Shown in pieces: positions 36,019-45,588 of a stretch of DNA of 64,000 nucleotides. Below the pieces are notes generated by a model. That model had not been told where the DNA came from. It did no database searches and saw nothing but the letters and a program-made list of their open reading frames with translations. The translations under genes were made by a program, and so were the position numbers. Location of the stretch: positions 1 through 64,000 of the forward strand of contig NZ_PDNW01000016.1 of NCBI RefSeq assembly GCF_002849655.1. Reading direction: 5' to 3'. Position 1 is the first letter of the stretch; each line of letters starts with the position of its first letter. Source of the stretch: Pollutimonas subterranea (lineage in GTDB: Bacteria > Pseudomonadota > Gammaproteobacteria > Burkholderiales > Burkholderiaceae_B).

Positions 36019-36723
36019 TCAGGTCCGTTTCGGCGTGTCGAGCCCCTTGATGACCGCTGGGCGGGCCACGAATGCATCCAGCACACGCCCGACATTCTTA
36101 AAGTCCGAAATCCCCACCAGCTCGCCTGCCTCGTAAAAGCCTATCAGGTTGCGTACCCACGGGAAGGTGGCAATATCGGCGATCGTGTACTCGTCGCCCA
36201 TGATCCAGCCGCGGTCCTCGAGTCGCTGGTCGAGCACGCCTAGCAGACGCCTGGCTTCGGCCACATAGCGGTCGCGGGGACGCTTGTCTTCGTAGTCTTT
36301 GCCGGCAAACTTGTTGAAGAACCCCAACTGGCCAAACATTGGTCCTATACCGCCCATCTGGAACATCAGCCACTGAATGGTCTGATAGCGGCCGGGCGCA
36401 TCCTGCGGCATGAATTTTCCAGTCTTCTCGGCCAGATAGATAAGGATGGCGCCCGATTCGAACAGCCCCAGGGGCTTGCCATCCGGGCCATCTGGATCCA
36501 GGATGGCCGGAATCTTGTTGTTGGGACTGAGCGAAAGAAATTCCGGCGAGTTCTGTTCCTTGTCATCGAAGCGAACCAGATGCGGCTCGTAAGGCAGCCC
36601 TGTTTCTTCAAGCATGATGGCTGCCTTGACGCCATTGGGCGTCGGCACTGAATAGAGCTGTATGCGGTCGGGATGCTGCGCGGGCCATTTCTTCGTGATC
36701 GGAAAAAGGGAAAGATCGGTCAC
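36019..36723 (-). CDS. Glutathione S-transferase (YfcG/YghU-like)
   Basis: 234-residue GST with thioredoxin-fold N-terminus (RIQLYSVPTPNGVKAAIMLEE) and a C-terminal all-alpha domain (MFQMGGIGPMFGQLGFF, IADIATFPW). The TPNG motif is that of the Ure2p/YfcG-type disulfide-bond oxidoreductases, which use glutathione and lack a catalytic cysteine. The start is GTG 36723 with AGGAT upstream. A role in disulfide reduction or detoxification is a family expectation; substrate not known. Confidence 0.88.
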   Translation of the reverse strand: MTDLSLFPITKKWPAQHPDRIQLYSVPTPNGVKAAIMLEETGLPYEPHLVRFDDKEQNSPEFLSLSPNNKIPAILDPDGPDGKPLGLFESGAILIYLAEKTGKFMPQDAPGRYQTIQWLMFQMGGIGPMFGQLGFFNKFAGKDYEDKRPRDRYVAEARRLLGVLDQRLEDRGWIMGDEYTIADIATFPWVRNLIGFYEAGELVGISDFKNVGRVLDAFVARPAVIKGLDTPKRT

Positions 36724-36807
36724 TGGATATCCTTAAGCGAGGAACGGAGCCTCCAGAATACCCACAAAACCCCGGGACCGAAAGCGCCACTGGACTATGC
36801 CATCGGA

Positions 36808-37131
36808 TCAGGCCAGTTCCCAGGCGGCCGCTGCAAGCCCAAATAACAATAGTGTCGCGGAAGCAATAAACCACTGTACCGTTTGCTGATACTCGTGCTC
36901 TTCATCGTCGGCAAGCCGCAACGCCCTGTATAGCGCGATAATCTGCAACACGACCGCGGCGGTCAACATAACGCCGGGGATGACCGATTTGCTCGTCCAT
37001 TCGCCCGGCGCTTCCGTACCCCAGAAACGGAGGAAGGCGAGCGAGAATCCCAGCAAGACGGTGATGGCGGTGATTATCCCCTGCCGGTACCCCTGGGGCA
37101 ACGGCTTTCGGGCTGTTTCGATTTCAGACAT
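36808..37131 (-). CDS. Small membrane protein, unknown function
   Basis: 107-residue protein with three predicted transmembrane segments: about 20-40 (IITAITVLLGFSLAFLRF), 52-73 (GVMLTAAVVLQIIALYRAL) and 84-103. A charged loop with ADDEEHEYQQ lies between the second and third. ATG 37131 has GGGAG upstream; an earlier in-frame start is less likely. No homologous family recognised. It precedes the GST gene on the same strand by about 85 bp, so it could share a transcript. Confidence 0.7.
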   Translation of the reverse strand: MSEIETARKPLPQGYRQGIITAITVLLGFSLAFLRFWGTEAPGEWTSKSVIPGVMLTAAVVLQIIALYRALRLADDEEHEYQQTVQWFIASATLLLFGLAAAAWELA

Positions 37132-37331
37132 CAAGACTCCCTGATGCAAGGCCGCGCTGTCGACTGGAGGCAACATATTCCTTTCCGCCAATTGTGCCCC
37201 TGTCGGACGACGCCGCACAAGCCTTTTACGTCATGACACGCTGCCAAAGTTATTCAATACGTAAACGCTCAGGCGGGGAACCACGGTCCCACGCCGCCAC
37301 AGGGTAAGATCTGTGCCTTGGAGCCTAAGCT

Positions 37332-39476
37332 ATGACGAGTAAAACCAGTCCTGCCCGATTCGTTCCGCATGGATTCGTTCCCACCGTGGAACAACAAAAG
37401 ATTCAACTGTCGCAGCATCGTGTCACCTTGATCGAGGCCAACGCAGGCGCGGCGAAAACAACGACCCTGGCGCTTCGGGTCGGTGAAGCGATCGCGCGCG
37501 GCGTGAAGCCGGAACAAATCCTCGCCCTGGTGTTTACGCCTGAAGCCCGTGAAGTGATGGAAAAGCGGCTCGTCGAAATAGGCATACCCTACTCCACCTC
37601 CGCCCAGATTCATGTGCGCACTTTTGAACAGTTCGCGACTGAAGTACTGAAGGCCATAGAAGGAGCCAGCGCAACGCCATTGACAACCGCCAATGCCTTG
37701 AAGCCCCATGCGCTCGCGGCGATCGAGCAGGTCAGTGAAGGTTATGCGGGGATAGCGGAGTTCCTGGACATCAACACCCATAACATTGCCATCAGCCAGT
37801 TTCTCGATGGCCAGTTGCGCCTTAAAGCCACGATGGCCCTTGAGCGTTGGGATGACGACACGTCGCTGCAGGAAAAAGCGGAACGCTTGTCCATCCCGCT
37901 AACGGATTATCTCTGGACGCTGGAATACGAGCGCATCCGCCAGGGAAATTTCGAAGAAGTCCTTTTCCGGGGGCCGTTTGACGCGACCTACGACCTCGCG
38001 TGTCAATTGCACGACTTCCCCGACAGCAAGAATGCACTGCCCCACTATCGCCTTGTGGTCGGTGATGAACTGCATGACTTGAATGAAGCGTCTTTTCGTA
38101 TCCTGGAAGCATTGCTGGCGATCGATGAACTGTATTTTGTGGGCGCCGGGGACAAGGATCAAGTCATCTATTCCAGCCATGGCGCGGACGAGAGCTACCT
38201 GAACCATCGGTTCACCGACCTCTATCCCGGCTCGGTACGCTATCCCTTGACCATGACCTATCGCCACGGCCCGCATCTGGCGTATGCCATGGAAGCGTTC
38301 AAGCAGAAGCCGGTCGACTCCAGCCTGCCAGTCAGCACGGTGATCGACCAGCGCCACTACCACGATCGCGATCACGATGATTGCGCAGCACAGGCCGTGG
38401 CCGCCATCAAAAAGTGGAAATCAGAGAAGTTGCCTCTGGAGGCATGTGCGATCCTGCTGCGGGACCGACACCAGTCCGTTGCGATTGAAAATGCCCTGAT
38501 GCACGCTGGCATCGCCTACAGGACACAAGGTATGCAGGGCTACCTTCAGCGTGAAGAGATTCTTTTCCTTCGTGGAATGATGGCCATCGCCTTGAAGAAT
38601 CTTTCCGCCGTACAGTCGGAAGGGGTCAGGAAGGCAATCGTGGAGTCGCTGGCCATTTTCGGCGAAATAGGCTTTAACGCCCACGATATGAATTTCGCCA
38701 GGAATGCGATTGCCCAGGACCCGGACATCCTCAATTCATTCTTCAGCGGCCAGCTCCAGCGCAGCCGGTCGGACAAGGCACGAGCCCGTATCTCGGATGC
38801 GGTGTCCTACATGGAGACGCTGCTTGCCGACGCGCCCGCCGGCGCCGTGCTGCAGGAGGTCTGCGATCGCATCGACCTCGAGGCGGTGGCCAGGCGCATC
38901 TACGTAAATCCTCATGATGCGGCGGTCGTTGCCAAATCCGTCCAGGGTTTTATTGAGGTTGCCCGGAAGTCGGCCATGAACCTGCGGGAATTTTCCGAAT
39001 GGATAGGCGCGGCCGATGCCTTCGCTTCGAGCCGCAAAAGCAAAGGCTTCGTCCTGCTCGAGTGTGCCGTCAATGCCAAGGGCAAGGAATTCGATCACGT
39101 GATCCTTCCTTTCCTGGAAACGGGTGAGTTCCCAAGCTTGCTGCGCGACATTAAGGAGGAAGAGAACCTCTTTTATGTCGTCGCTACACGCGCGAAAGCG
39201 CGCCTGACCCTGATATCGCCCCAGGATGAAGCCAGGCGCAGCCCATTCATCGGCAGGATGGAATTGGCATCGACGCGCTCGCGGGCGCATGCTGCGGTAC
39301 AAAGCAACCTGGCACAAGCCACTGTAGTTCCCTCCCGGCTCGACTTGAGCGTGTCCTACGCGGACAAGGACCTCGTCAAGGCCCTGGGCGCCCAATGGGA
39401 TGCCACGCGCAAAGTCTGGTATGTAAAAGCGGGCCTGGATACAAAGCCATTCGAGCAGTGGTTCCGGGAAAAGTAA
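37332..39476 (+). CDS. UvrD/Rep-like SF1 helicase with DUF5710 tail
   Basis: 714-residue protein. It has a P-loop region LIEANAGAAKTTTLAL at residues 33-48 in which the glycine before the lysine is alanine; a motif Ia-like LVFTPEAREVMEKR; and a Walker B-like VVGDELHDLNEAS (DE present, following residues atypical). Later motifs include MTYRHGPHLAYAME and a Q/R-rich C-terminal helicase domain (CAVNAKGKEFDHVILPFL, FYVVATRAKARLTLI). The last 45 residues, SYADKDLVKALGAQWDATRKVWYV, form a DUF5710 domain seen at the ends of DNA-processing and plasmid proteins. Probably a DNA helicase or RecB-like repair factor. Function unclear. Confidence 0.82.
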   Translation: MTSKTSPARFVPHGFVPTVEQQKIQLSQHRVTLIEANAGAAKTTTLALRVGEAIARGVKPEQILALVFTPEAREVMEKRLVEIGIPYSTSAQIHVRTFEQFATEVLKAIEGASATPLTTANALKPHALAAIEQVSEGYAGIAEFLDINTHNIAISQFLDGQLRLKATMALERWDDDTSLQEKAERLSIPLTDYLWTLEYERIRQGNFEEVLFRGPFDATYDLACQLHDFPDSKNALPHYRLVVGDELHDLNEASFRILEALLAIDELYFVGAGDKDQVIYSSHGADESYLNHRFTDLYPGSVRYPLTMTYRHGPHLAYAMEAFKQKPVDSSLPVSTVIDQRHYHDRDHDDCAAQAVAAIKKWKSEKLPLEACAILLRDRHQSVAIENALMHAGIAYRTQGMQGYLQREEILFLRGMMAIALKNLSAVQSEGVRKAIVESLAIFGEIGFNAHDMNFARNAIAQDPDILNSFFSGQLQRSRSDKARARISDAVSYMETLLADAPAGAVLQEVCDRIDLEAVARRIYVNPHDAAVVAKSVQGFIEVARKSAMNLREFSEWIGAADAFASSRKSKGFVLLECAVNAKGKEFDHVILPFLETGEFPSLLRDIKEEENLFYVVATRAKARLTLISPQDEARRSPFIGRMELASTRSRAHAAVQSNLAQATVVPSRLDLSVSYADKDLVKALGAQWDATRKVWYVKAGLDTKPFEQWFREK

Positions 39477-39527
39477 GCCGTCTCTGCGACAATCGAACCC
39501 TGCCACCAACGTCGACCATCAAGCTCC

Positions 39528-40757
39528 ATGCTAAATACCCTCTGGCTCGCCTTTTTCGTCATCGCCGCCCTCTCAGGGCTATATCAATGGATAGCCCTGG
39601 ACGACGCCGAGGTCTTTTCACGCATCGTACTCAGCCTGTTCGATATGGCGGAGCTCTCGGTGCAATTGATGATTCTTCTGTTTGGCACCCTCGCTCTATG
39701 GCTGGGCTTCCTACGCATCGCCGAAGCGGCAGGACTTATCGAAATGTTGGGACGCCTGCTCGGGCCGCTTTTCCGCCGGCTCATGCCTGGCGTCCCGGCG
39801 GGGCATCCAGCGCTGGGCCTGATCACCCTGAACTTTGCCGCCAATGGGCTCGGACTGGATAATGCCGCGACGCCCATCGGCCTGCGCGCCATGCGCGAGC
39901 TCCAGACACTGAACCCCGATCCGAAATCGGCCACCAATGCGCAGATCCTGTTCCTGGTGCTGAATTCCTCGTCACTGACCCTGCTGCCCGTCACGATCTT
40001 CATGTACCGGGCCCAGCAAGGGGCGCCTGACCCAACCATGGTATTCCTGCCGATATTGCTGGCTACGACGGCGTCATCGCTGGTGGGCCTCCTTGCCGTG
40101 GCCTTCATGCAAAGGCTCAAACTCTACGACCCTGTCGTCCTGGCGTGGGGAGCGGCGCTGGCCCTTGCCATCGGCAGCCTGATGGCATTGCTGGCCAGCT
40201 TGAGCAGTGCGGCGCTCAGCGCCACCTCGTCACTCATGGGCAATCTCACCCTGTTTGGCATCATCATGATCTTCTTGCTGGTGGGGGCACGCAAGAAAGT
40301 CCCGGTGTACGAGTGCTTTGTCGAAGGCGCAAAGGAAGGTTTCGAAATCTCGAAAAACCTGCTGCCTTACCTTGTCGCGATGTTGTGCGCGATTGGCGTG
40401 CTGCGGGCGTCCGGCGCTCTTGACGCCCTGCTCGACAGCATCCGGTGGCTCGTGCAGCTTGCCGGAATGGACGGCCGCTTTGTCGACGCACTGCCCACGG
40501 CCATCGTCAAGCCCTTTTCGGGCAGCGCGGCGCGCGGCATGCTCATCGAGACCATGCAGCATTTTGGCGTCGACAGCTTTCCGGCGCTGTTGGCGGCCAC
40601 CGTCCAGGGAAGCACGGAGACCACTTTCTATGTACTGGCGGTCTATTTTGGCGCGGTAGGCATCCAGCGAGCCCGCCACGCCGTAGGATGCGCGCTTGTT
40701 GCCGACCTGGCCGGCGTACTGGCATCGATAGGCGTTTGCTACTGGTTTTTCGGATGA
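39528..40757 (+). CDS. Fused SpmA/SpmB nucleoside-recognition (GATE) membrane protein
   Basis: 409-residue membrane protein joining two halves of the spore maturation SpmA and SpmB families (GATE domain), each with several hydrophobic helices. Signature regions are TLNFAANGLGLDNAATPIGL near residue 105 and LIETMQHFGVDSFPALLAATVQGSTETT near 345, both conserved in gate proteins. Function in a non-sporulating bacterium is unknown; transport or gating is only inferred from the domain. Separated by six bases from the convergent rsmA. Confidence 0.85.
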   Translation: MLNTLWLAFFVIAALSGLYQWIALDDAEVFSRIVLSLFDMAELSVQLMILLFGTLALWLGFLRIAEAAGLIEMLGRLLGPLFRRLMPGVPAGHPALGLITLNFAANGLGLDNAATPIGLRAMRELQTLNPDPKSATNAQILFLVLNSSSLTLLPVTIFMYRAQQGAPDPTMVFLPILLATTASSLVGLLAVAFMQRLKLYDPVVLAWGAALALAIGSLMALLASLSSAALSATSSLMGNLTLFGIIMIFLLVGARKKVPVYECFVEGAKEGFEISKNLLPYLVAMLCAIGVLRASGALDALLDSIRWLVQLAGMDGRFVDALPTAIVKPFSGSAARGMLIETMQHFGVDSFPALLAATVQGSTETTFYVLAVYFGAVGIQRARHAVGCALVADLAGVLASIGVCYWFFG

Positions 40758-40763
40758 TCCCGA

Positions 40764-41549
40764 TCAGGCCTTGAGGGCGCCTGCAGCCAGCAGGCTGTCG
40801 GACAATGCAATGAACTGTTCGACTGAAAGCTCCTCAGCCCGGGACGTAGGCAAAATACCCAACCCTTCCCAATCGATTAATTCAGACCAGTCATTCAATG
40901 AGCGACGCAACATCTTGCGACGCTGCGTGAACGCCCGCACGACCAGCTTTTCGAATGCGTTCTGGCTCTGGGGCCTGAGACGCGATTCCGGCAATGGCGC
41001 CATCCGTACGACTGCCGACACCACACGCGGCGGTGGATCGAAAGCCTCCGGCGGCACGTCGAACAGCTTGCTCATGCTGTAGCGCGACTGCAGCATGACG
41101 GACAAGCGCCCGTAATCGCCGGACCCGGGCGCAGCGACCATGCGGTCGATGACTTCGCGCTGCAGCATGAAATGCTGGTCCACGACATGGTCGGCATACC
41201 CGATAAGGTGGAACAACAAGGGACTTGAAATGTTGTACGGCAGGTTGCCGACGATACGCAGTCGCGTTCCCAGCATACCGAAGTCAACCTGCAAGGCATC
41301 ACCTTCCACCACGGTAAGCCTTTCTTCCGGGTACTGACGACGCAAGCGCGCAGCCAGGTCGCGATCGATCTCCACCGCGGTCAAGTGATCCAGCGACTGC
41401 AATAACGGTTTGGTCAGGGCGGATAGCCCTGGACCAATTTCAATGACCGTGTCACCGCGTTGCGGGGCAATTCCGCGCACTATCGAATCTATGATCCCTT
41501 CGTCGACCAGGAAGTTCTGGCCAAACCGCTTACGTGCTTGATGAGCCAT
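40764..41549 (-). CDS. rsmA: 16S rRNA (adenine-1518/1519-N6) dimethyltransferase
   Basis: KsgA/RsmA, 261 residues, dimethylates two adjacent adenines in the 3' end of 16S rRNA during 30S maturation. SAM-binding motifs visible: [14 protein letters not shown] at the start, [16 protein letters not shown], the acidic motif TAVEID, and the catalytic [11 protein letters not shown]. It follows surA by six bases on the minus strand. In E. coli the pdxA gene separates surA and rsmA; here pdxA is absent. Confidence 0.95.
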   Translation of the reverse strand: MAHQARKRFGQNFLVDEGIIDSIVRGIAPQRGDTVIEIGPGLSALTKPLLQSLDHLTAVEIDRDLAARLRRQYPEERLTVVEGDALQVDFGMLGTRLRIVGNLPYNISSPLLFHLIGYADHVVDQHFMLQREVIDRMVAAPGSGDYGRLSVMLQSRYSMSKLFDVPPEAFDPPPRVVSAVVRMAPLPESRLRPQSQNAFEKLVVRAFTQRRKMLRRSLNDWSELIDWEGLGILPTSRAEELSVEQFIALSDSLLAAGALKA

Positions 41550-41555
41550 AAATGA

Positions 41556-43067
41556 TTAACGACGGTTCCGGTTCGATTGAGGGTCAAGGCGATTGTCGAT
41601 AAAGGCCTGACTACGCAGCTGGCTGAGCCAGTCTTCGAAGGCCGGTTCGATCCGGCGCTGGAACAGGACCTGGCGAGCCTGCATGCGCTTGAATTCGTTT
41701 TCCATGTTCTTTGTGCGGCGTTCCAGCACCTGGATAAGATGCCAGCCAAACTGGGATTTCACCGGCTCGCTGATCTGGCCGGGTTCGAGCGCATTCATGG
41801 CCTGCTCGAATGCAGGTACCGTTTCGCCTGGCGTCAACCAACCCAGGTCGCCGCCTTGCGGAGCCGTCACATCTTCGGATGAGCGTTTGGCAAGGTCTTC
41901 GAACTTCTCGCCATTGACGATACGCTGACGCAATTGTTTCAAGCGTGTCTCCGCCTTTTCGTCCGACATGACCTGGGAGCTTTTGATCAGGATGTGGCGG
42001 GCATGCGTCTGCGTGACCATCATCGGTCCCTGGGCCTGCTGTTGTGCCTGCGGAGCCACAGGAGCGGGACCGGGAGCCGGCGCACGTGGCGCCGTGGCGC
42101 CGCCTTGTGATGCCTGCCCTCGAGTAAGGACCTTCAGGATATGGAACCCATTGCCGCTTTGGATGATGGCACTGGTTTCACCCGCCTTCAAATTCTCGGT
42201 AGCCTGCAGGAACAGATCGGGCCAGCCTTCAGCGGGCCGTACGCCAAGCTCACCGCCGCTGAGTGCCTCGGGGCCATCGGACGACGAGGCCGCAATGCCC
42301 GCAAAATCAGCACCGCCGCGAACACGAGCCAGGATGCTTTCGGCTTTCTTGCGAAGTTCCTGTACCTGTGACGACGAAGCGCCTTCAGGAACGGCTACCA
42401 GTATTTGGGCCAAGCCGAGGACTCGCGGCCCGCTCTGCTGTACCGGTGCGGCCTGCTGAGGCTGTTGCGCCCGTGGATCTTGGGCGGCAGACGGCAATTG
42501 GTTGCCCTGCGTCTTCAAAAATGCGTCGATTTCAGCATCGGAGATGACGATAGTGCTGTCCACCGCGCGCTGGCGCAAGAGATCCATGCGCACCTCTTTG
42601 CGCAAGTTGTCCATGTAGGCGTCCCAGGAGACACCGGATTTCTCGATTTCCTGGCGCAGCTGCGCCACACTGATCTTGTTGCGGCCGGCAACCGTCTGGA
42701 CGGCCTGCTGGACCTGTGCGTCGGAAACCTTGATTCCCAGCCGATCAGCCTCCTGGCGCTCGACCTCTTCGGTAATCATGCGCTGAAGCACCTGCTTCTG
42801 CAGAATGGAAAAATCGGGCACTGGTATCTTCTGGCGCTGCAGTTGCTGTTGCGCCGCTCGCGCTTCGGCATTGACTTGCTGCAGCGTGATCACTTGTTGA
42901 TTCACGACGGCGGCAATGCTGTCGACGAACTGTTGCGACTGTTGCGCGGGGGCGGGTTCGGTTTTATTGCCCCCCGGTTTGGCAGCTACAGCAATGCCCG
43001 ACGATGTTACGCCCAGGATTGGAATCAAAATGGACGCTAGCCGGCGCTTAGCATGCACACTACGCAT
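41556..43067 (-). CDS. surA: Chaperone SurA (peptidylprolyl isomerase)
   Basis: 503-residue periplasmic chaperone for outer-membrane proteins. Signal peptide at 1-28 (SILIPILGVTSSGIAVAA). The N-terminal chaperone domain at roughly 45-195 (IAAVVNQQVITLQQVNAEAR), followed by two parvulin domains around 210-310 and 345-445, each with the PPIase loop (for example GGELGVRPAEGW, GGDLGWLTPGETV). A proline/alanine-rich insert sits between the parvulin domains. The start overlaps the lptD stop as TAATG, so it is co-translated with the LptD barrel it helps to assemble. Confidence 0.95.
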   Translation of the reverse strand: MRSVHAKRRLASILIPILGVTSSGIAVAAKPGGNKTEPAPAQQSQQFVDSIAAVVNQQVITLQQVNAEARAAQQQLQRQKIPVPDFSILQKQVLQRMITEEVERQEADRLGIKVSDAQVQQAVQTVAGRNKISVAQLRQEIEKSGVSWDAYMDNLRKEVRMDLLRQRAVDSTIVISDAEIDAFLKTQGNQLPSAAQDPRAQQPQQAAPVQQSGPRVLGLAQILVAVPEGASSSQVQELRKKAESILARVRGGADFAGIAASSSDGPEALSGGELGVRPAEGWPDLFLQATENLKAGETSAIIQSGNGFHILKVLTRGQASQGGATAPRAPAPGPAPVAPQAQQQAQGPMMVTQTHARHILIKSSQVMSDEKAETRLKQLRQRIVNGEKFEDLAKRSSEDVTAPQGGDLGWLTPGETVPAFEQAMNALEPGQISEPVKSQFGWHLIQVLERRTKNMENEFKRMQARQVLFQRRIEPAFEDWLSQLRSQAFIDNRLDPQSNRNRR

Positions 43068-45448
43068 TATTCATACCTCTCGAAGGTGGTTTTTTCGGGT
43101 ATTGGTGGGGTGATGGTTCTATAGCCGGCGATCCGTTCACTTAGCAGGCGCATGGGATCCGTGCCCAGGGAACCGAGGCCCGAGAGTTCCAGCTGGAAGA
43201 AAAGCGCGGTGTTGACGTCTTCCCTTGAAACCGCATAACGCTGCATGACCACGCGACCTACCCAACAGCAATCGCCCTTGTATTCAAGTCCAAAGATCGA
43301 CTGGGTGTTGCGCTTTTCCTGCAAGGAATAGTCGTAACGCCCCAACGCGTACACTTTACTGGTTATCGGCCATTGGCCAGTAACGCTGACCTGTTCTTTA
43401 CTGCTGTCCATGTATCCTGGAAGATTGCGGACCTCGGGCTCGGCGACTTGCGCCGGATCACGCTGATATCGATATGAAGCGGCGAGCATCGCGAGGCGTT
43501 TGGGCTCCCATCGGAAGCCCGCCGTCATGCGGTTGCGATCATTGGAGTCCGGGTTGTATTGTGCGTCGAATCGCACGTCCAGCGTGTCGGTCAATGCCGC
43601 GTTGACGCCAACGAGATAATCGGATTTGTTGTTGGTGCGTTTCTTGTCGCCAGGATTCAAGGTAACCAGCTGATCCTCGAAATAAACACGTTGCGCCGCC
43701 GACAGCGACAAACGCTCGAATCCCGACTCTTCATCGAGCCAGCGCGTGGTGAGGCCCAGCGTCAGCTGGTTCGCGTTTGCGATCCGGTCCCAGCCGCCAC
43801 TGAATATATTTTCGTCGAAAGCCTGCGCGAAGTTGAAATCAGCGTAATAGGTATCGAACACAGGGATCTGGGATTGGTCGCGATACGGCACGCGCAAATA
43901 GTACAAGCGTGGTTCAAGCGTTTGTATGGAGTCATTGCCGAACAGTGTGGTCTCGCGCTCGAAGGTCATGCCGGAATCGATCGACATGATGGGAAGCACC
44001 CGGGATTGCGTGTCCGGCCTGCCCGCATACTGCGGCAGTTGGCCGGCGTACCAGTCGGTACTGTATTGGCTAAGATGCATCCCGACCTTGGGTGTTACGT
44101 ACCAGCCGGCGCGCACGACGGGGTAGGACACCGTCGTATACGAAGAAAAGCGGGTTCCGTTCGGTGCGATGCGTTGGTCTTTGAAGTTGCTGTATCGCTC
44201 AATGTCGCCCTTATAGAAAGGCATCATGAACCGGGTTGCATAGTTTTCAGACTGAACGTCGAAGCCGCCCCAGTTATACCGTGCGCCCCGCACGTAGAGT
44301 TCGGGCAGCTTGTTGTACTGCGGCGCGAGGTAACTGGCGGTGCGATCCTGAAGCGTCTGGTAGGTATAGGCGTATAACGACGCGTTGAAATACTTGTACC
44401 CACTCCAGTTCAATCCGGCGCTACTGGGCAAATAAGTATTGGAGGCTTCGTTAAGGCCCAGCGATGAGAAGTCCCGGAAATAATCATCGTCCGACACGCG
44501 GCGTATGTCGAACGACGCGCTCAATCCGCCACCCAGATTGTGACCATGCTGCCAGGAGTAGTACCAGCGATTTCGATCGGCTTCCTGGTCATTGGCCAGG
44601 TAGGTGCCGGCCAGCTGGCCGCTGTACCTGCTTCCCAAATAACGGAATTCGCCGCCCAATTGCAAACCGCGCTTGGCCATATACCGCGGAGTGATCGTTG
44701 CATCGTAGTTCGGTGCAATATTGAAGTAATACGGAAGCGAAAACTCCGGCCCGCCGCTGGTGGATGTTCCGTAAGTCGGGACCAGGAAGCCCGATTTGCG
44801 CTCCTTGCGTATGGGGAAGGTGAGGAACGGCGAATAAAGGATGGGCACGCCTTTGAAGTAAAGCACGCCATTGCGCGCCGTACCTTCGTTCTCGTCAAAA
44901 AGCAGATCGACCCGCGAGGACTTGATAAACCAGGACGGATCCGGACACGGGCAACCCGAATACGTGACCGTATCAAGCCGCATATGGTTGCGGCTAAGGA
45001 TATCGGCTTTTACTGCTTTACCCGCGCCTCCGGTGGCGCCCAGCCAGAAATTGGGATCGTTGACTTCACCGGTTTCGCTATTGATGTTGTAGTTGATCTC
45101 CGGGCCTTCCACAATGCTCGCGTCCCGCATGACGAGACCGTTGCCGCGCACCCGGACCTGGCCGGTAGACCGCTGGTAGTCGATGGAATCGCCCTTTACG
45201 ACCGAGTCGATACGGCGAACTTCGGCATTGCCCGTAAGCGTTACCAGGCCGTCCTCATCGGACTCCATCTTGTCGCCGATAAGAAACGATGTAATTTCGT
45301 TGTCGTCGATATTCCCATGGACTTGCAGGCTCGGAGCCACGCGCAACTCCTGCAGGGGTGACATGTCGACATCCGACCCAGGCTGCTGTGCCTGCGTCGT
45401 CGATACGCCGCCCATAGCTAGAAAAATTGCCCACCAAACCAAACGCAC
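43067..45448 (-). CDS. lptD: LPS-assembly protein LptD
   Basis: Outer-membrane beta-barrel of 793 residues that inserts lipopolysaccharide into the outer leaflet with LptE. Signal peptide covers residues 1-20 (start GTG 45448, GAGGA upstream), followed by an OstA-like beta-taco domain and the barrel from about residue 200. Four cysteines are seen: two in GCPCPDPSW (about residue 170) and two consecutive in GDCCWVG near 730. E. coli LptD has one cysteine near the N-terminus, one around 173 and a CC pair at 724-725, so the pairing here may differ. surA follows with overlap. Confidence 0.95.
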   Translation of the reverse strand: MRLVWWAIFLAMGGVSTTQAQQPGSDVDMSPLQELRVAPSLQVHGNIDDNEITSFLIGDKMESDEDGLVTLTGNAEVRRIDSVVKGDSIDYQRSTGQVRVRGNGLVMRDASIVEGPEINYNINSETGEVNDPNFWLGATGGAGKAVKADILSRNHMRLDTVTYSGCPCPDPSWFIKSSRVDLLFDENEGTARNGVLYFKGVPILYSPFLTFPIRKERKSGFLVPTYGTSTSGGPEFSLPYYFNIAPNYDATITPRYMAKRGLQLGGEFRYLGSRYSGQLAGTYLANDQEADRNRWYYSWQHGHNLGGGLSASFDIRRVSDDDYFRDFSSLGLNEASNTYLPSSAGLNWSGYKYFNASLYAYTYQTLQDRTASYLAPQYNKLPELYVRGARYNWGGFDVQSENYATRFMMPFYKGDIERYSNFKDQRIAPNGTRFSSYTTVSYPVVRAGWYVTPKVGMHLSQYSTDWYAGQLPQYAGRPDTQSRVLPIMSIDSGMTFERETTLFGNDSIQTLEPRLYYLRVPYRDQSQIPVFDTYYADFNFAQAFDENIFSGGWDRIANANQLTLGLTTRWLDEESGFERLSLSAAQRVYFEDQLVTLNPGDKKRTNNKSDYLVGVNAALTDTLDVRFDAQYNPDSNDRNRMTAGFRWEPKRLAMLAASYRYQRDPAQVAEPEVRNLPGYMDSSKEQVSVTGQWPITSKVYALGRYDYSLQEKRNTQSIFGLEYKGDCCWVGRVVMQRYAVSREDVNTALFFQLELSGLGSLGTDPMRLLSERIAGYRTITPPIPEKTTFERYE

Positions 45449-45588
45449 GCGTATTTCGTCCTCGAGAAAAACTGACTATATTTTGGCACAGCTGCCGACC
45501 CGTATTGATTGGCGACCCGGTATTATAGAGAAGCTGGCGCGTACGTGGTTCACAATACAGCCTGGCGACGCACATTCAACCGCTTACC

